Shown here: positions 54,999-63,499 of the stretch, one piece after another | How the letters are laid out: each line of letters starts with the position of its first letter | How positions within the stretch are numbered: position 1 is the first letter of the stretch | Assembly (NCBI GenBank): GCA_963749715.1 | Contig: CAVVNR010000007.1 | Span: forward strand, 47,204-111,203 | Reading direction: 5' to 3' | DNA length: 64,000 nucleotides | From: Roseiarcus sp963749715 | GTDB lineage: Bacteria > Pseudomonadota > Alphaproteobacteria > Rhizobiales > Beijerinckiaceae | Translations under genes and position numbers: made by a program | The notes under the pieces: generated by a model | Told to the model about the DNA's origin: nothing | Databases searched by the model: none | The model's input: only the letters and a program-made list of their open reading frames with translations

Positions 54999-55284
54999 TA
55001 GAGATTAGGGACGCAGGCGCGGTGGTGGCGCTCGCCGGCGTGCACCCCGAACATCTTGTGGCCGGCGGCGGATTTCCCGGTAAGGGCCGTTGCGCCGGCC
55101 GCTGATGCGCGCGGGACGGATGGCCCGGGACTCCGCCGGAACATCAATCGGGTGACAGACGCCCTTAGGGGGAGACCGGCGACTCCTCCGCTTAAGCGCG
55201 CCGGGACGACCGACCGCGAAAGCCCGGACGCGGCGAATGTGACAAGGCCCCCTCAAGAACTCCTTGGCCTGAAGAGTTTGCTTC

Positions 55285-56244
55285 GTGGCGCTTCCCCCTG
55301 AGCGTTTGAAAACGGCCATCGGATCAGGGTTACTGTCCTTTCCGGTCACGCATTTCAGCGACGACGGCGGGTTTGCGCCGGGACCGTATCAGCAGCACAT
55401 CGACTATCTCGTCGGTCACCGCCCGGCGGCCCTGTTTGCGGCCGGGGGAACCGGAGAGTTCTTCTCGTTGCAACTCGACGAATACGAGAGCGTCATCGCC
55501 GCCGCGGTCGAATCCGCGCGCGGCAGGCTGCCGGTCATCGCGGGGGTCGGCTACGGCACGGCGCTGGCGATCGAATTCGCGAAGCGGGCGGAGAAGGCGG
55601 GCGCGGACGGCATTCTGCTGCTGCCGCACTATCTGATCCAGGCCGAGCAGGAAGGGCTCTACCGCCATTTCGTCGCGATCTGCCGCGCGATCGGAATCGG
55701 CGCCGTCGTCTATCACCGCGACAACTGCCTGTTCGAGCTGGACACCGTGCAAAGGCTGGCGGACGCGTGCCCGAACTTGATCGGATTCAAGGACGGCCAC
55801 GGCAATGTCGAGCAACTGACATGCCTTCGCGGCGCCCTGGGCGACCGGCTGGTCTACGTGGGCGGGATGCCGACAGCGGAGGTTTTCGCCGCCGCTAACC
55901 GGGCGATCGGAGTCTCGACCTATTCCTCGGCGATTTTCAACTTCGCGCCTGAATACGCCCAGCGCTTTTTCGCCGCCATCCACTCGGGCGACGATGCGTT
56001 GACCGGCGAAGCGGTGCAGAGCTTCTTCATCCCCTATCTTGCGATCAGGAACCAGCGGCGCGGTTACGCGGTCAGCATCATCAAGGCGGCCCTGCGCGTC
56101 GTCGGCCGGCCCGCCGGCCCCGTTCGCGCGCCGCTTCTGGATCTCACTGCGGATCAGGAGGCGTCGCTCGCCGCGCTGGTGGCGCGGACGACGCTGCTCG
56201 CTGAGCAGCGAGCGGCGGCGGAACAGGACGGGCTGAACATCTGA
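55285..56244 (+). CDS. kdgD: 5-dehydro-4-deoxyglucarate dehydratase (KdgD)
   Basis: A 319-residue TIM-barrel enzyme of the DHDPS family that makes 2,5-dioxopentanoate (alpha-ketoglutarate semialdehyde) from 5-dehydro-4-deoxyglucarate in glucarate/galactarate breakdown. The Schiff-base Lys lies in LIGFKDGHGN, the Tyr in VVYHRDNCLF, and GGTGEFFSL is the carboxylate-binding loop of this branch. GTG start. It opens a plus-strand unit followed by a sugar ABC importer. The next enzyme, ketoglutarate-semialdehyde dehydrogenase, is not in the window. Confidence 0.9.
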   Translation: MALPPERLKTAIGSGLLSFPVTHFSDDGGFAPGPYQQHIDYLVGHRPAALFAAGGTGEFFSLQLDEYESVIAAAVESARGRLPVIAGVGYGTALAIEFAKRAEKAGADGILLLPHYLIQAEQEGLYRHFVAICRAIGIGAVVYHRDNCLFELDTVQRLADACPNLIGFKDGHGNVEQLTCLRGALGDRLVYVGGMPTAEVFAAANRAIGVSTYSSAIFNFAPEYAQRFFAAIHSGDDALTGEAVQSFFIPYLAIRNQRRGYAVSIIKAALRVVGRPAGPVRAPLLDLTADQEASLAALVARTTLLAEQRAAAEQDGLNI

Positions 56245-56401
56245 CGCGGTCCGCGGAGGCTCGCGCGATGCCCCAGCTCGAACGGCCTCGGGATCGGAAT
56301 CTGCGGCCGACGCGATTCGTTGGCGCCGGGACGCGGTCGGGTGTAGAACCGATCGCAAGAGAGCGCTCCGCTTGAGCGTGCGCGAGCAAATGGAGGAAAG
56401 C

Positions 56402-57714
56402 ATGGTCGGCATCACCAGGCGGCGGGTCTTGCAATCCGGCGGCGCGGCGGGGATCATGCTCTTGCCAGGCGGCGGCGCGCGCGCCGCAGCGGAGTGGAAC
56501 GGTCCCGCGCCGGAACCGAATGCCTCGATCCGGGTTTTGCGCTGGAAGCAGTTCATCCAGGCCGAGTTCGACGCCTTTGTCGCCAACACCAAGAAGTTTT
56601 CCGAGCAGACCGGCGTCAAGGTGCAAGTCGATGCGGAAAGCTGGGACGACATCCGGCCGAAATCGGCGGTCGCCGCGAATGTCGGGGCGGGCCCCGACGT
56701 CATCTTCGGCACGCTCGACGATCCGTTCAAGTTTCCCGATAAGCTCCTGGACCTGACCGACGTCGCCGAATATCTCGGGGACAAATACGGCGGCTGGTAT
56801 CCGGTCGCGCGCAAATACGGGGTCCACGACAAGCGTTGGATCGCGTTGCCTCACGGCGCCACGGGCGGCTGCATGAATTACCGCATCAGTACGATGCGCG
56901 CCGCGGGCTTCGACGAATTCCCGAAAGACACCGCGGGCTATCTCAAGCTTTGTCAGGGTCTCAAGAAGGTTGGCAAGCCGCCGGGATTTGCGCTCGGCCA
57001 CGCGACCGGCGACGCCAACGGCTGGTGCCAATGGTGTCTGTGGGCGTTCGGCGGCAAAACCGTCGACGACAGCAACAACGTCGTCATCAATTCCCCGAAG
57101 CCGTCGCCGCGCTCGAATATGCGAAGCAGCTCTACCCGACCTATATCGACGGCGTGCTGTCATGGCTCGACCCGAGCAACAACAAGGCGTTCCTCGCCGA
57201 TCAGATCAGCCTCACGTTCAACGGCATTTCGATCTACACCGTCGCCAAGAACTCGCCCGATCCAGCGCTCAAGGCGATCGCCGCCGACATGGACCACGCC
57301 AACATGCCGATCGGCCCAATCGGGCGTCCGACCGAGCAGCAAAATATCCTGAGCACCTACGCCTACGCCTACACCAAGTATCCGAACGCGGTGCGCGAAT
57401 ATCTGCGCTTCATGTGGGAAAAGCCGCAGGTCGACTATTGGGAGACGCAATCGAACGGCTATATCGCGCCGCCCCTGCCCTCCTGGAACGACAATCCGGT
57501 GTGGACGGCCGATCCGAAAGTGACCCCGTTCCGCGACGTGCTCAAGCTTGCGCTCGACGACGGCTATTCGGGCAACCTCGGCTATGCCTCCGCCGCGGTC
57601 ATGGGCGATTTCGTCGTCGTCGACATGTTCGCCGAAGCGTGCACGGGAAACAAATCGCCGAAAGACGCCGCGCACGACGCGGCCGAGCGGGTCAAGCGCT
57701 ACTACAGCGTCTAG
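56402..57714 (+). pseudogene. sugar ABC importer substrate-binding protein, one frameshift
   Basis: A binding protein of about 437 residues after repair, of the UgpB/MalE-like family. A Tat-like signal (MVGITRRRVLQSGGAAG) leads into the mature part; WKQFIQAEFDAFVANTKKF, NVGAGPDVIFGTLDDPFK and LPHGATGGCMNYRIS are typical. The start at ATG 56402 follows GGAGGAAAGC. The frame breaks at about 57096-57100 where CCCCGAAGCC lacks one base; the continuation (EAVAALEYAKQLYPTYIDG) runs to 57714 with no other damage. Two permease genes follow; together they form an importer, probably for a sugar or aldarate. Confidence 0.85.
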
Positions 57715-57820
57715 CCTGCGGGATGGCTCGCGCTTTCGGGCAGGCGGACCTCAAGACGTCCGACGGCAGGCTTCGGCGAACGGCCGGCTCGCCCGCTGAC
57801 GGCCGCGCGGGAGGCGCGTG

Positions 57821-58777
57821 ATGGCTGCGAACGCCCCCGCTTACCGCGCCGCCCGACCGATCCCCGCGCCGCGCCGGCTGGTCCTTCGTTTGCTCGACGA
57901 CCGAAACGTGCTCGGCCTCTTCATGATGCTCCCGGCGGCGGCGTTCCTGCTGCTCTTTCTCGCCTATCCGCTCGGATTGGGTTTCTGGCTCGGCATGACC
58001 GACGCCACGATCGGCGCGCCGGGACGGTTCATCGGTTTCGGCAATTTTGTCTCTCTCGCCCACGACCGCGTTTTCTGGCTCGTGGTGTTCAACACCGTGT
58101 TGTACACGGCCGTCGCGAGTGCGCTGAAATTCGCGCTCGGCCTATATCTCGCGCTGCTGCTCAACCGCCGTCTGCCCTTCAAGGCGCTGATCCGGGCGAT
58201 TGTCCTCCTGCCGTTCGTCACCCCGACCGTGCTCTCGGCGATCGCGTTCTGGTGGATCTACGATCCGCAGTTCTCGATCATTTCCTGGTCGCTGATCAAG
58301 CTCGGGCTCATCCATCGGTACATCGACTTTCTCGGCAGCCCGTGGAACGCCCGCTGGTCGGTGATCGCCGCCAATGTCTGGCGCGGCATTCCGTTCGTGG
58401 CGATCACATTGCTCGCAGGCCTGCAGACGATCTCGCCCTCGCTCTACGAGGCGGCGACGCTCGACGGCGCCGGGCCCTGGCAGCGGTTCCGGTTCGTCAC
58501 GCTGCCGATGCTGTCGCCGATCATCGCGGTCGTGATGACCTTTTCGGTCCTGCTGACGTTCACCGACTTCCAGCTCATCTACGCCATCACCCGCGGCGGC
58601 CCGATCAACGCCACCCATTTGATGGCGACGCTTTCCTACGAGCGCGCCATCACCGGCGGGCGGCTCGGCGAGGGCGCCGCCATCGCCGACGCCATGGTGC
58701 CGTTCCTGCTGGCGGCGATCCTGTTCAGCTATTTCGGGCTGCAGCGGCGGCGCTGGCAGCAAGGCTCGAGGGACTGA
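57821..58777 (+). CDS. sugar ABC importer permease, MalF/UgpA type
   Basis: A 318-residue inner-membrane permease with about six transmembrane helices (first at about 34-55, LFMMLPAAAFLLLFLAYPLG). The EAA docking loop is LYEAATLDGAGPWQRFRFVTL, near residue 207-227. The ATG at 57821 follows GGGAGGCGCGTG. It lies between the binding protein and the second permease, two bases from the latter, and needs a MalK/UgpC-type ATPase that is not encoded here. Confidence 0.92.
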   Translation: MAANAPAYRAARPIPAPRRLVLRLLDDRNVLGLFMMLPAAAFLLLFLAYPLGLGFWLGMTDATIGAPGRFIGFGNFVSLAHDRVFWLVVFNTVLYTAVASALKFALGLYLALLLNRRLPFKALIRAIVLLPFVTPTVLSAIAFWWIYDPQFSIISWSLIKLGLIHRYIDFLGSPWNARWSVIAANVWRGIPFVAITLLAGLQTISPSLYEAATLDGAGPWQRFRFVTLPMLSPIIAVVMTFSVLLTFTDFQLIYAITRGGPINATHLMATLSYERAITGGRLGEGAAIADAMVPFLLAAILFSYFGLQRRRWQQGSRD

Positions 58778-58779
58778 CG

Positions 58780-59655
58780 ATGGCTGGCGCCGGCGACGCC
58801 TCCGAAGGCATGGACTATCTCGAAAAGCTGCCCCGGCGGGTGGTGACGCTCTACCTTCCGCTCGCCGTCTTCCTGTTCGTCCTGCTCTTTCCCTTCTACT
58901 GGATGGCGACAACGACGCTGAAGCCGGACGACGAACTTTACGACTACGAGCGCTTCAACCCGTTCTGGGTCCACAGCCCGACCCTTGCGCATATCGAAAA
59001 GCTCTTGTTCGAGACCAGCTATCCGAGCTGGCTCATCAACACCATGCTCATCGCCGTCGCTTCGACGGCGATCTCGTTGTTCTGCAGCGTCTGTGCGGCT
59101 TACGCGATCGAACGTCTGCGGTTCAAAGGCGCGCGCTTTGTCGGGCTCGCCATCTTTCTCGCCTATCTCGTGCCCCCGAGCATCCTCTTCATCCCGCTTG
59201 CGGCGATCATCTTCAAGCTCGGCCTGTTCGACAGCGACTGGGCGCTGATCCTGACCTATCCGACCTTCCTCGTGCCGTTCTGCACCTGGCTCTTGATGGG
59301 CTACTTCCGCACCATCCCCTACGAGCTCGAGGAATGCGCGCTGATCGACGGCGCGACGCGACTGCAGATCCTGTGGAAGATCACGTTGCCTCTCGCGGTT
59401 CCCGGCCTGATCTCCGCCGGCATCTTCGCCTTCACGCTCTCGTGGAACGAATTCATCTACGCGCTGACCTTCATCTCATCGTCGGAGAACAAGACGGTTC
59501 CCGTCGGCGCCATCACCGAGCTGGTCGAGGGCGACGTCTACCACTGGGGCTCGCTGATGGCGGCGGCGCTGTTCGGTTCGCTCCCGGTGGTGATCATGTA
59601 TTCGTTCTTCGTCGAATATTACGTTTCAAGTCTCACCGGAGCGGTCAAGGAATAG
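58780..59655 (+). CDS. sugar ABC importer permease, MalG/UgpE type
   Basis: A 291-residue permease with about six transmembrane helices. Typical points are FPFYWMATTTLKPDDELYDYER near the start, the EAA-type loop LEECALIDGATRLQILWKIT, and SWNEFIYALTFISS near the end. It starts two bases after the previous permease. No ATP-binding subunit gene follows; the next gene encodes a flavin hydroxylase. Confidence 0.92.
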   Translation: MAGAGDASEGMDYLEKLPRRVVTLYLPLAVFLFVLLFPFYWMATTTLKPDDELYDYERFNPFWVHSPTLAHIEKLLFETSYPSWLINTMLIAVASTAISLFCSVCAAYAIERLRFKGARFVGLAIFLAYLVPPSILFIPLAAIIFKLGLFDSDWALILTYPTFLVPFCTWLLMGYFRTIPYELEECALIDGATRLQILWKITLPLAVPGLISAGIFAFTLSWNEFIYALTFISSSENKTVPVGAITELVEGDVYHWGSLMAAALFGSLPVVIMYSFFVEYYVSSLTGAVKE

Positions 59656-59687
59656 CCTCAGGCGACGACGCGCGAAGGGTGAGGCTG

Positions 59688-61643
59688 ATGCAATTCCATC
59701 TCAACGGGTTCAGGACCGGCAATCCGGCAATCTCGGAAGCCGCCGCATCTCACGGCCAGCCGCCGCGCGCGGACGCGCTTCCCGAGGAGGTCGATGTGCT
59801 GATCGTCGGCTGCGGGCCGGCGGGTCTGACGTTGGCGGCGCAGCTCGCGGCCTTTCCCGACATCAAGACCCGAATCGTCGAGCAGAAATCCGGTCCCCTC
59901 CTGCTCGGCCAGGCGGACGGGGTCGCCTGCCGGACGATGGAGATGTTCGAGGCGTTCGGCTTCGCCGAGCGGGTGCTTAAGGAGTCGTACTGGGTCAATG
60001 AGACGACGTTCTGGAAGCCAGACGACAATGATCGGGCGAATATCGTCCGCAGCGGCAGAGTCCAGGATGTCGAAGACGGGCTCAGCGAGTTCCCGCATGT
60101 GATCCTCAATCAGGCGCGGGTGCATGAGTTCTATCTGGACGTCATGCGCAACGCGCCGACGCGGCTTGAGCCGGACTATTCGCGCCAGTTGCTCGACCTC
60201 GCGATCGCCCCATCATCGCAGGGCGGCGAAGCGGATGGCCTATCGGCCGCGCCGGTGACCGTCAGGCTCAGGCGGCTCGATCCGGCGCACGAAGGGCAGA
60301 CGGAAACCGTGAAGGCGCGGTTCGTGGTCGGCTGCGACGGCGCGCGCAGCGCCGTCCGCAATTCCCTGGGGCTCAAGCTTGAGGGGGATTCGGCCAACCA
60401 GGCCTGGGGCGTGATGGATGTCCTCGCGGTCACCGACTTCCCCGACTTCCGCATCAAGTCGGCGATCCAGTCGGCCAATGAGGGCAACCTCCTGATCATT
60501 CCGCGGGAAGGCGGCTATCTCGTCCGCCTCTATATCGAGCTCGAAAAACTCAGCGAGAACGAGCGGGTGTCGAGCCTCAACATCACCCCCGATCGTCTGA
60601 TCGACGCCGCGCGGCGCATCCTCAATCCCTATTCGCTCGAGGTGAAGGAGATCGCATGGTGGTCGGTCTATGAGATCGGGCAGCGCCTGTGCGACACGTA
60701 CGACGACCTGCCGGACAGGCCGGAAAAGGGTCGTTTCCCGCGCGTGTTCATCGCCGGCGACGCCTGCCATACCCACAGCCCGAAGGCCGGCCAGGGCATG
60801 AACGTCTCGATGCAGGACGCCTTCAACCTGGGATGGAAACTGGCGTCGGTCTTACTCGGGCGATGCTCGCCCGAGATCCTGAAGACTTATTCGAGCGAAC
60901 GCCGGAGCGTCGCCAAGGAGCTGATCGACTTCGATCGCAAATGGGCGAAGATGTTCAGCGCGCCGCCGAAGGATCCCCTGAACGCGGAGCGCGAAGGCGT
61001 CGATCCCGCGGAGTTCCAAAGATATTTCGTCAAGCAGGCCCGCTTCACCGCGGGAACGGAAACAAGGTATGCGCCGTCGACCATCTCCGGCGAGCCGACC
61101 TATCAGCATCTCGCCGAGGGCTTCGCGATCGGCATGCGCTTTCATTCGGCGCCGGTCATTCGTCTCGCCGACGCCAAGCCGGTTCCCTTGGGCCACACGA
61201 TCGAGGCGGACGGCCGCTGGCGCATCTTCGCCTTCGCCGACTTAGGCGACCCTGCGGCCCCGTCCTCGCGGCTAAAGGCTTTGTGCGACTTTCTCGTTTC
61301 CTCCGATCAGTCTCCCGTCCGGCGATATACGCCGGCCGGCGCCGATATCGACTCGGTGATCGATGTGCGCGCGATCTTCCAGCAGGGCCATCGCCAATTG
61401 GCGCTCGAGGCGACGCCCTCCTTCCTTCTGCCGCGCAAGGGCCGCTACGGGCTCAAGGACTACGAGAAGATGTTCTGCTCCGACTTGAAGAACCGCGCCG
61501 ACATTTTCGATCTGCGGCGCATCGATCGCAAGGCCGGGTGCATGGTCCTCGTGCGGCCGGACCAGTACGTCGCGCATGTTCTCCCGCTCGACGCCTTTGC
61601 CGAGCTCGGCTCTTTCCTTGCGGGCTTCATGGTGGGCGCCTGA
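59688..61643 (+). CDS. mobA: 3-hydroxybenzoate 4-monooxygenase (MobA-like)
   Basis: A 651-residue FAD-dependent hydroxylase of the phenol-hydroxylase-type class, the length of MobA. It has the dinucleotide motif VDVLIVGCGPAGLTLAAQL, the VVGCDGARSAVR (DG) motif and the FAD-ribose segment VFIAGDACHTHSPKAGQGMN, then a thioredoxin-like C-terminal domain. N-terminal MQFHLNGFRTGNP and LLGQADGVACRTMEMFEAF closely match MobA in memory. It makes 3,4-dihydroxybenzoate (protocatechuate) from 3-hydroxybenzoate with NADPH and O2. GAGG before the ATG. No ring-cleavage genes are in the window. Confidence 0.9.
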   Translation: MQFHLNGFRTGNPAISEAAASHGQPPRADALPEEVDVLIVGCGPAGLTLAAQLAAFPDIKTRIVEQKSGPLLLGQADGVACRTMEMFEAFGFAERVLKESYWVNETTFWKPDDNDRANIVRSGRVQDVEDGLSEFPHVILNQARVHEFYLDVMRNAPTRLEPDYSRQLLDLAIAPSSQGGEADGLSAAPVTVRLRRLDPAHEGQTETVKARFVVGCDGARSAVRNSLGLKLEGDSANQAWGVMDVLAVTDFPDFRIKSAIQSANEGNLLIIPREGGYLVRLYIELEKLSENERVSSLNITPDRLIDAARRILNPYSLEVKEIAWWSVYEIGQRLCDTYDDLPDRPEKGRFPRVFIAGDACHTHSPKAGQGMNVSMQDAFNLGWKLASVLLGRCSPEILKTYSSERRSVAKELIDFDRKWAKMFSAPPKDPLNAEREGVDPAEFQRYFVKQARFTAGTETRYAPSTISGEPTYQHLAEGFAIGMRFHSAPVIRLADAKPVPLGHTIEADGRWRIFAFADLGDPAAPSSRLKALCDFLVSSDQSPVRRYTPAGADIDSVIDVRAIFQQGHRQLALEATPSFLLPRKGRYGLKDYEKMFCSDLKNRADIFDLRRIDRKAGCMVLVRPDQYVAHVLPLDAFAELGSFLAGFMVGA

Positions 61644-61749
61644 GCGCCGCGCCTAGATCGTCCAAGGCGCGCGCACATTTCCACGCTTTTGCTGTCCGAA
61701 GGGCAGGAGCAGTGGCGGCTAGCGGTCGGCAGCTATGACGCTCGACTAC

Positions 61750-62046
61750 TCAGGCCGCGGTCAAGCGCTCGAGCTCTCGTTCGAATTCGAGGCGCAATTG
61801 TTTGGCTTCCATTTCCGGCAACCAGTTCGCCATTTGAGGGAAAACGATCTGATACATTCGGGTCGTGCGTTTATCCCAAGGCGGAAGGGACTGCGCGGCC
61901 TTCGCCTCTCCGAGGATCTTTTGGAGGCGCGCCCTCACTTCATCGGGCCTTGCGACGCCAACGCCGTTGTTGCGCGGAGGTTCGTCGGCGAACAGGTCGG
62001 CTTGGGCCGGTAGAAAACCGAAGAGATCAGATTGACGGTTATTCAT
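61750..62046 (-). CDS. conserved hypothetical protein
   Basis: A 98-residue soluble protein. The C-terminal 70 residues (PDEVRARLQKILGEAKAAQSLPPW, then RMYQIVFPQMANWLPEMEAKQ) resemble small conserved proteins often found on plasmids and islands of Rhizobiales. The start ATG at 62046 overlaps the stop of the upstream restriction-enzyme remnant. I do not recognise a function. Codon choice and order suggest it was carried along with the type ISP restriction gene. Confidence 0.65.
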   Translation of the reverse strand: MNNRQSDLFGFLPAQADLFADEPPRNNGVGVARPDEVRARLQKILGEAKAAQSLPPWDKRTTRMYQIVFPQMANWLPEMEAKQLRLEFERELERLTAA

Positions 62047-62977
62047 CAACAGCGACGGGTCCAATCTCGCTCAGTCCGAGCGCTTCGCGACTCAGGGCCG
62101 CCGGCAGCGCCTGCGCGAGAATCTGATCGGCACGAGCAAAAAGGTCAATGAGCTCGGCGATCCTGCCCACAACGTCACGCATTCCCGTGACCAGCGCATG
62201 ATCGACAGGTAACCCCCGGCGGGCTTCGAGCCAACGCGGCAGCACCCGATATCCGCTAACCTCGAAAGCCCAAACGTCCGCGGCGATGCCGGAAACGCGG
62301 CCAGTCCAATTCGCGCAAAAATAAATCTCGCCCTCGTTCCAGTCGCTTGCGTGCAGAGCTTCGGTCGCCTCTGTCTCAATTCGCGCCACGGCTCGCGTCA
62401 GAAACCGATCGCCGGGCAAGCGCGCGAAAGTCTCGACCGCGCGGATTTCTCGGCCCAATGCGGCGGCTTCGTTGAACAGGTCGATATCACTGGGAAACGG
62501 CACATGGGGGAACACGTCCTCCAGGTCTTCAGCGAAGCGCAACGTGAAGGACGTCGCGGAGAGTAGGGCGAGAATTGCATCGAGCGCGTCTTGCGCGTCG
62601 ACCGGCGCGCCGTAATTAGCGGCCAACCCTTCTAAGAGAGATGCCGAAATATTAATCGGACCGTGGCCTGGGCGGTTGTCCCGCAGAGGAAAGGCGTAAC
62701 CGCCGTAGCTGCCAGGGAATGCGTGGCGATCCGGGAGCAGTCCGTGGCGCCAAACAGCCGGACCCGCGCCGGTTGCAAACGGCATTGCGTACAGAGCCAC
62801 GTTTTCCCGTCCCCAAACTGACTGAAGTACTGGGCGCAGGAAGTCTCCGTAAGCCGGATCGTTGTACAAGTAACGGTTATCGAGGGGGCGATACGCGACA
62901 AGTCTTATCCGATTTGGCTCGAAGCCGGCGTTTCGAGTCCCATTCCACTTGCGGTCGCGGTTACATGCGCTAGCGCC
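62039..62977 (-). pseudogene. 3' remnant of a type ISP restriction-modification gene
   Basis: About 310 residues in frame resembling the C-terminal specificity domain of type ISP restriction-methylation enzymes, which are about 1,500 residues. Typical segments are RIRLVAYRPLDNRYLY, DPAYGDFLRPVLQSVW, and HGLLPDRHAFPGSYGGYAFPL. The helicase, nuclease and methylase parts are absent; the frame closes upstream with TGA at 62978-62980 and the adjacent DNA belongs to another gene. It is a truncated gene, joined to a different sequence at about 62940-62980, not a frameshift. Confidence 0.78.
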
Positions 62978-63069
62978 TCAGCGGCGGAACTGCCGTCTGC
63001 GATCGCGATCGTTGGAGGCGAAAAGGCGCGACAGGGGAATCGCCGAAGCAGCCGGCGAAACTCACTCAT
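62905..63069 (-). CDS. short reading frame after NUDIX gene, possibly truncated
   Basis: A 54-codon frame that starts inside the NUDIX stop (ATGAGTGAG overlap), the kind of junction seen for real co-translated genes. It reads MSEFRRLLRRFP and an Ala-rich segment (IADGSSAAEALAHVTATASG), then stops where it enters the restriction-gene remnant. It may be the N-terminus of a longer protein cut by the recombination that brought the remnant. I cannot assign a family. Confidence 0.4.
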   Translation of the reverse strand: MSEFRRLLRRFPCRAFSPPTIAIADGSSAAEALAHVTATASGMGLETPASSQIG

Positions 63070-63499
63070 GCTGTCTTTCGATCCGCGCAGCGCTCACGAG
63101 AATTTCGCCAAGTCCCGGCGTCGTTGGCGAGGGCGGGCCCGCCTCGGCATCGACCCAGTCGAGCGCGTCCACTTCGTCGCTCAAGCGGGGCTCGCCGCTC
63201 ATCCAGCGCGCGACGAACGAGGCGATGACGAAATGCGTGCGAACCTGGTCCCCCTCATGCGCGATCGCCTCCACATGCCGGTTGAAGGCGATGATCTCGG
63301 CGTCGACGCCGACCTCTTCCATGAGTTCCCGGGCGACCGCGGCGGCGAGCGTCTCGCCGAGCTCGACCACGCCCCCCGGCAGGCTGAAATGTCCGATCAT
63401 CGGGGCCCGCGCGCGGCGCACGACGAGAACCCGCCCTTGCCGGAACACCGCCGCCGATACCGCGAGGATCGGGCGCGCCGGAAACAGTCTGTCATCCAT
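63062..63499 (-). CDS. NUDIX hydrolase
   Basis: A 145-residue pyrophosphohydrolase. The Nudix box GGVVELGETLAAAVARELMEEVG (about 42-64) matches G-x5-E-x7-R-E-x2-E-E-x-G. The surrounding beta sheet and helix are normal in length, and the N-terminus MDDRLFPARPILAVSAAVF is typical of NTP-cleansing or ADP-ribose types. The substrate cannot be told from sequence. It is followed by a short overlapping frame. Confidence 0.9.
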   Translation of the reverse strand: MDDRLFPARPILAVSAAVFRQGRVLVVRRARAPMIGHFSLPGGVVELGETLAAAVARELMEEVGVDAEIIAFNRHVEAIAHEGDQVRTHFVIASFVARWMSGEPRLSDEVDALDWVDAEAGPPSPTTPGLGEILVSAARIERQHE

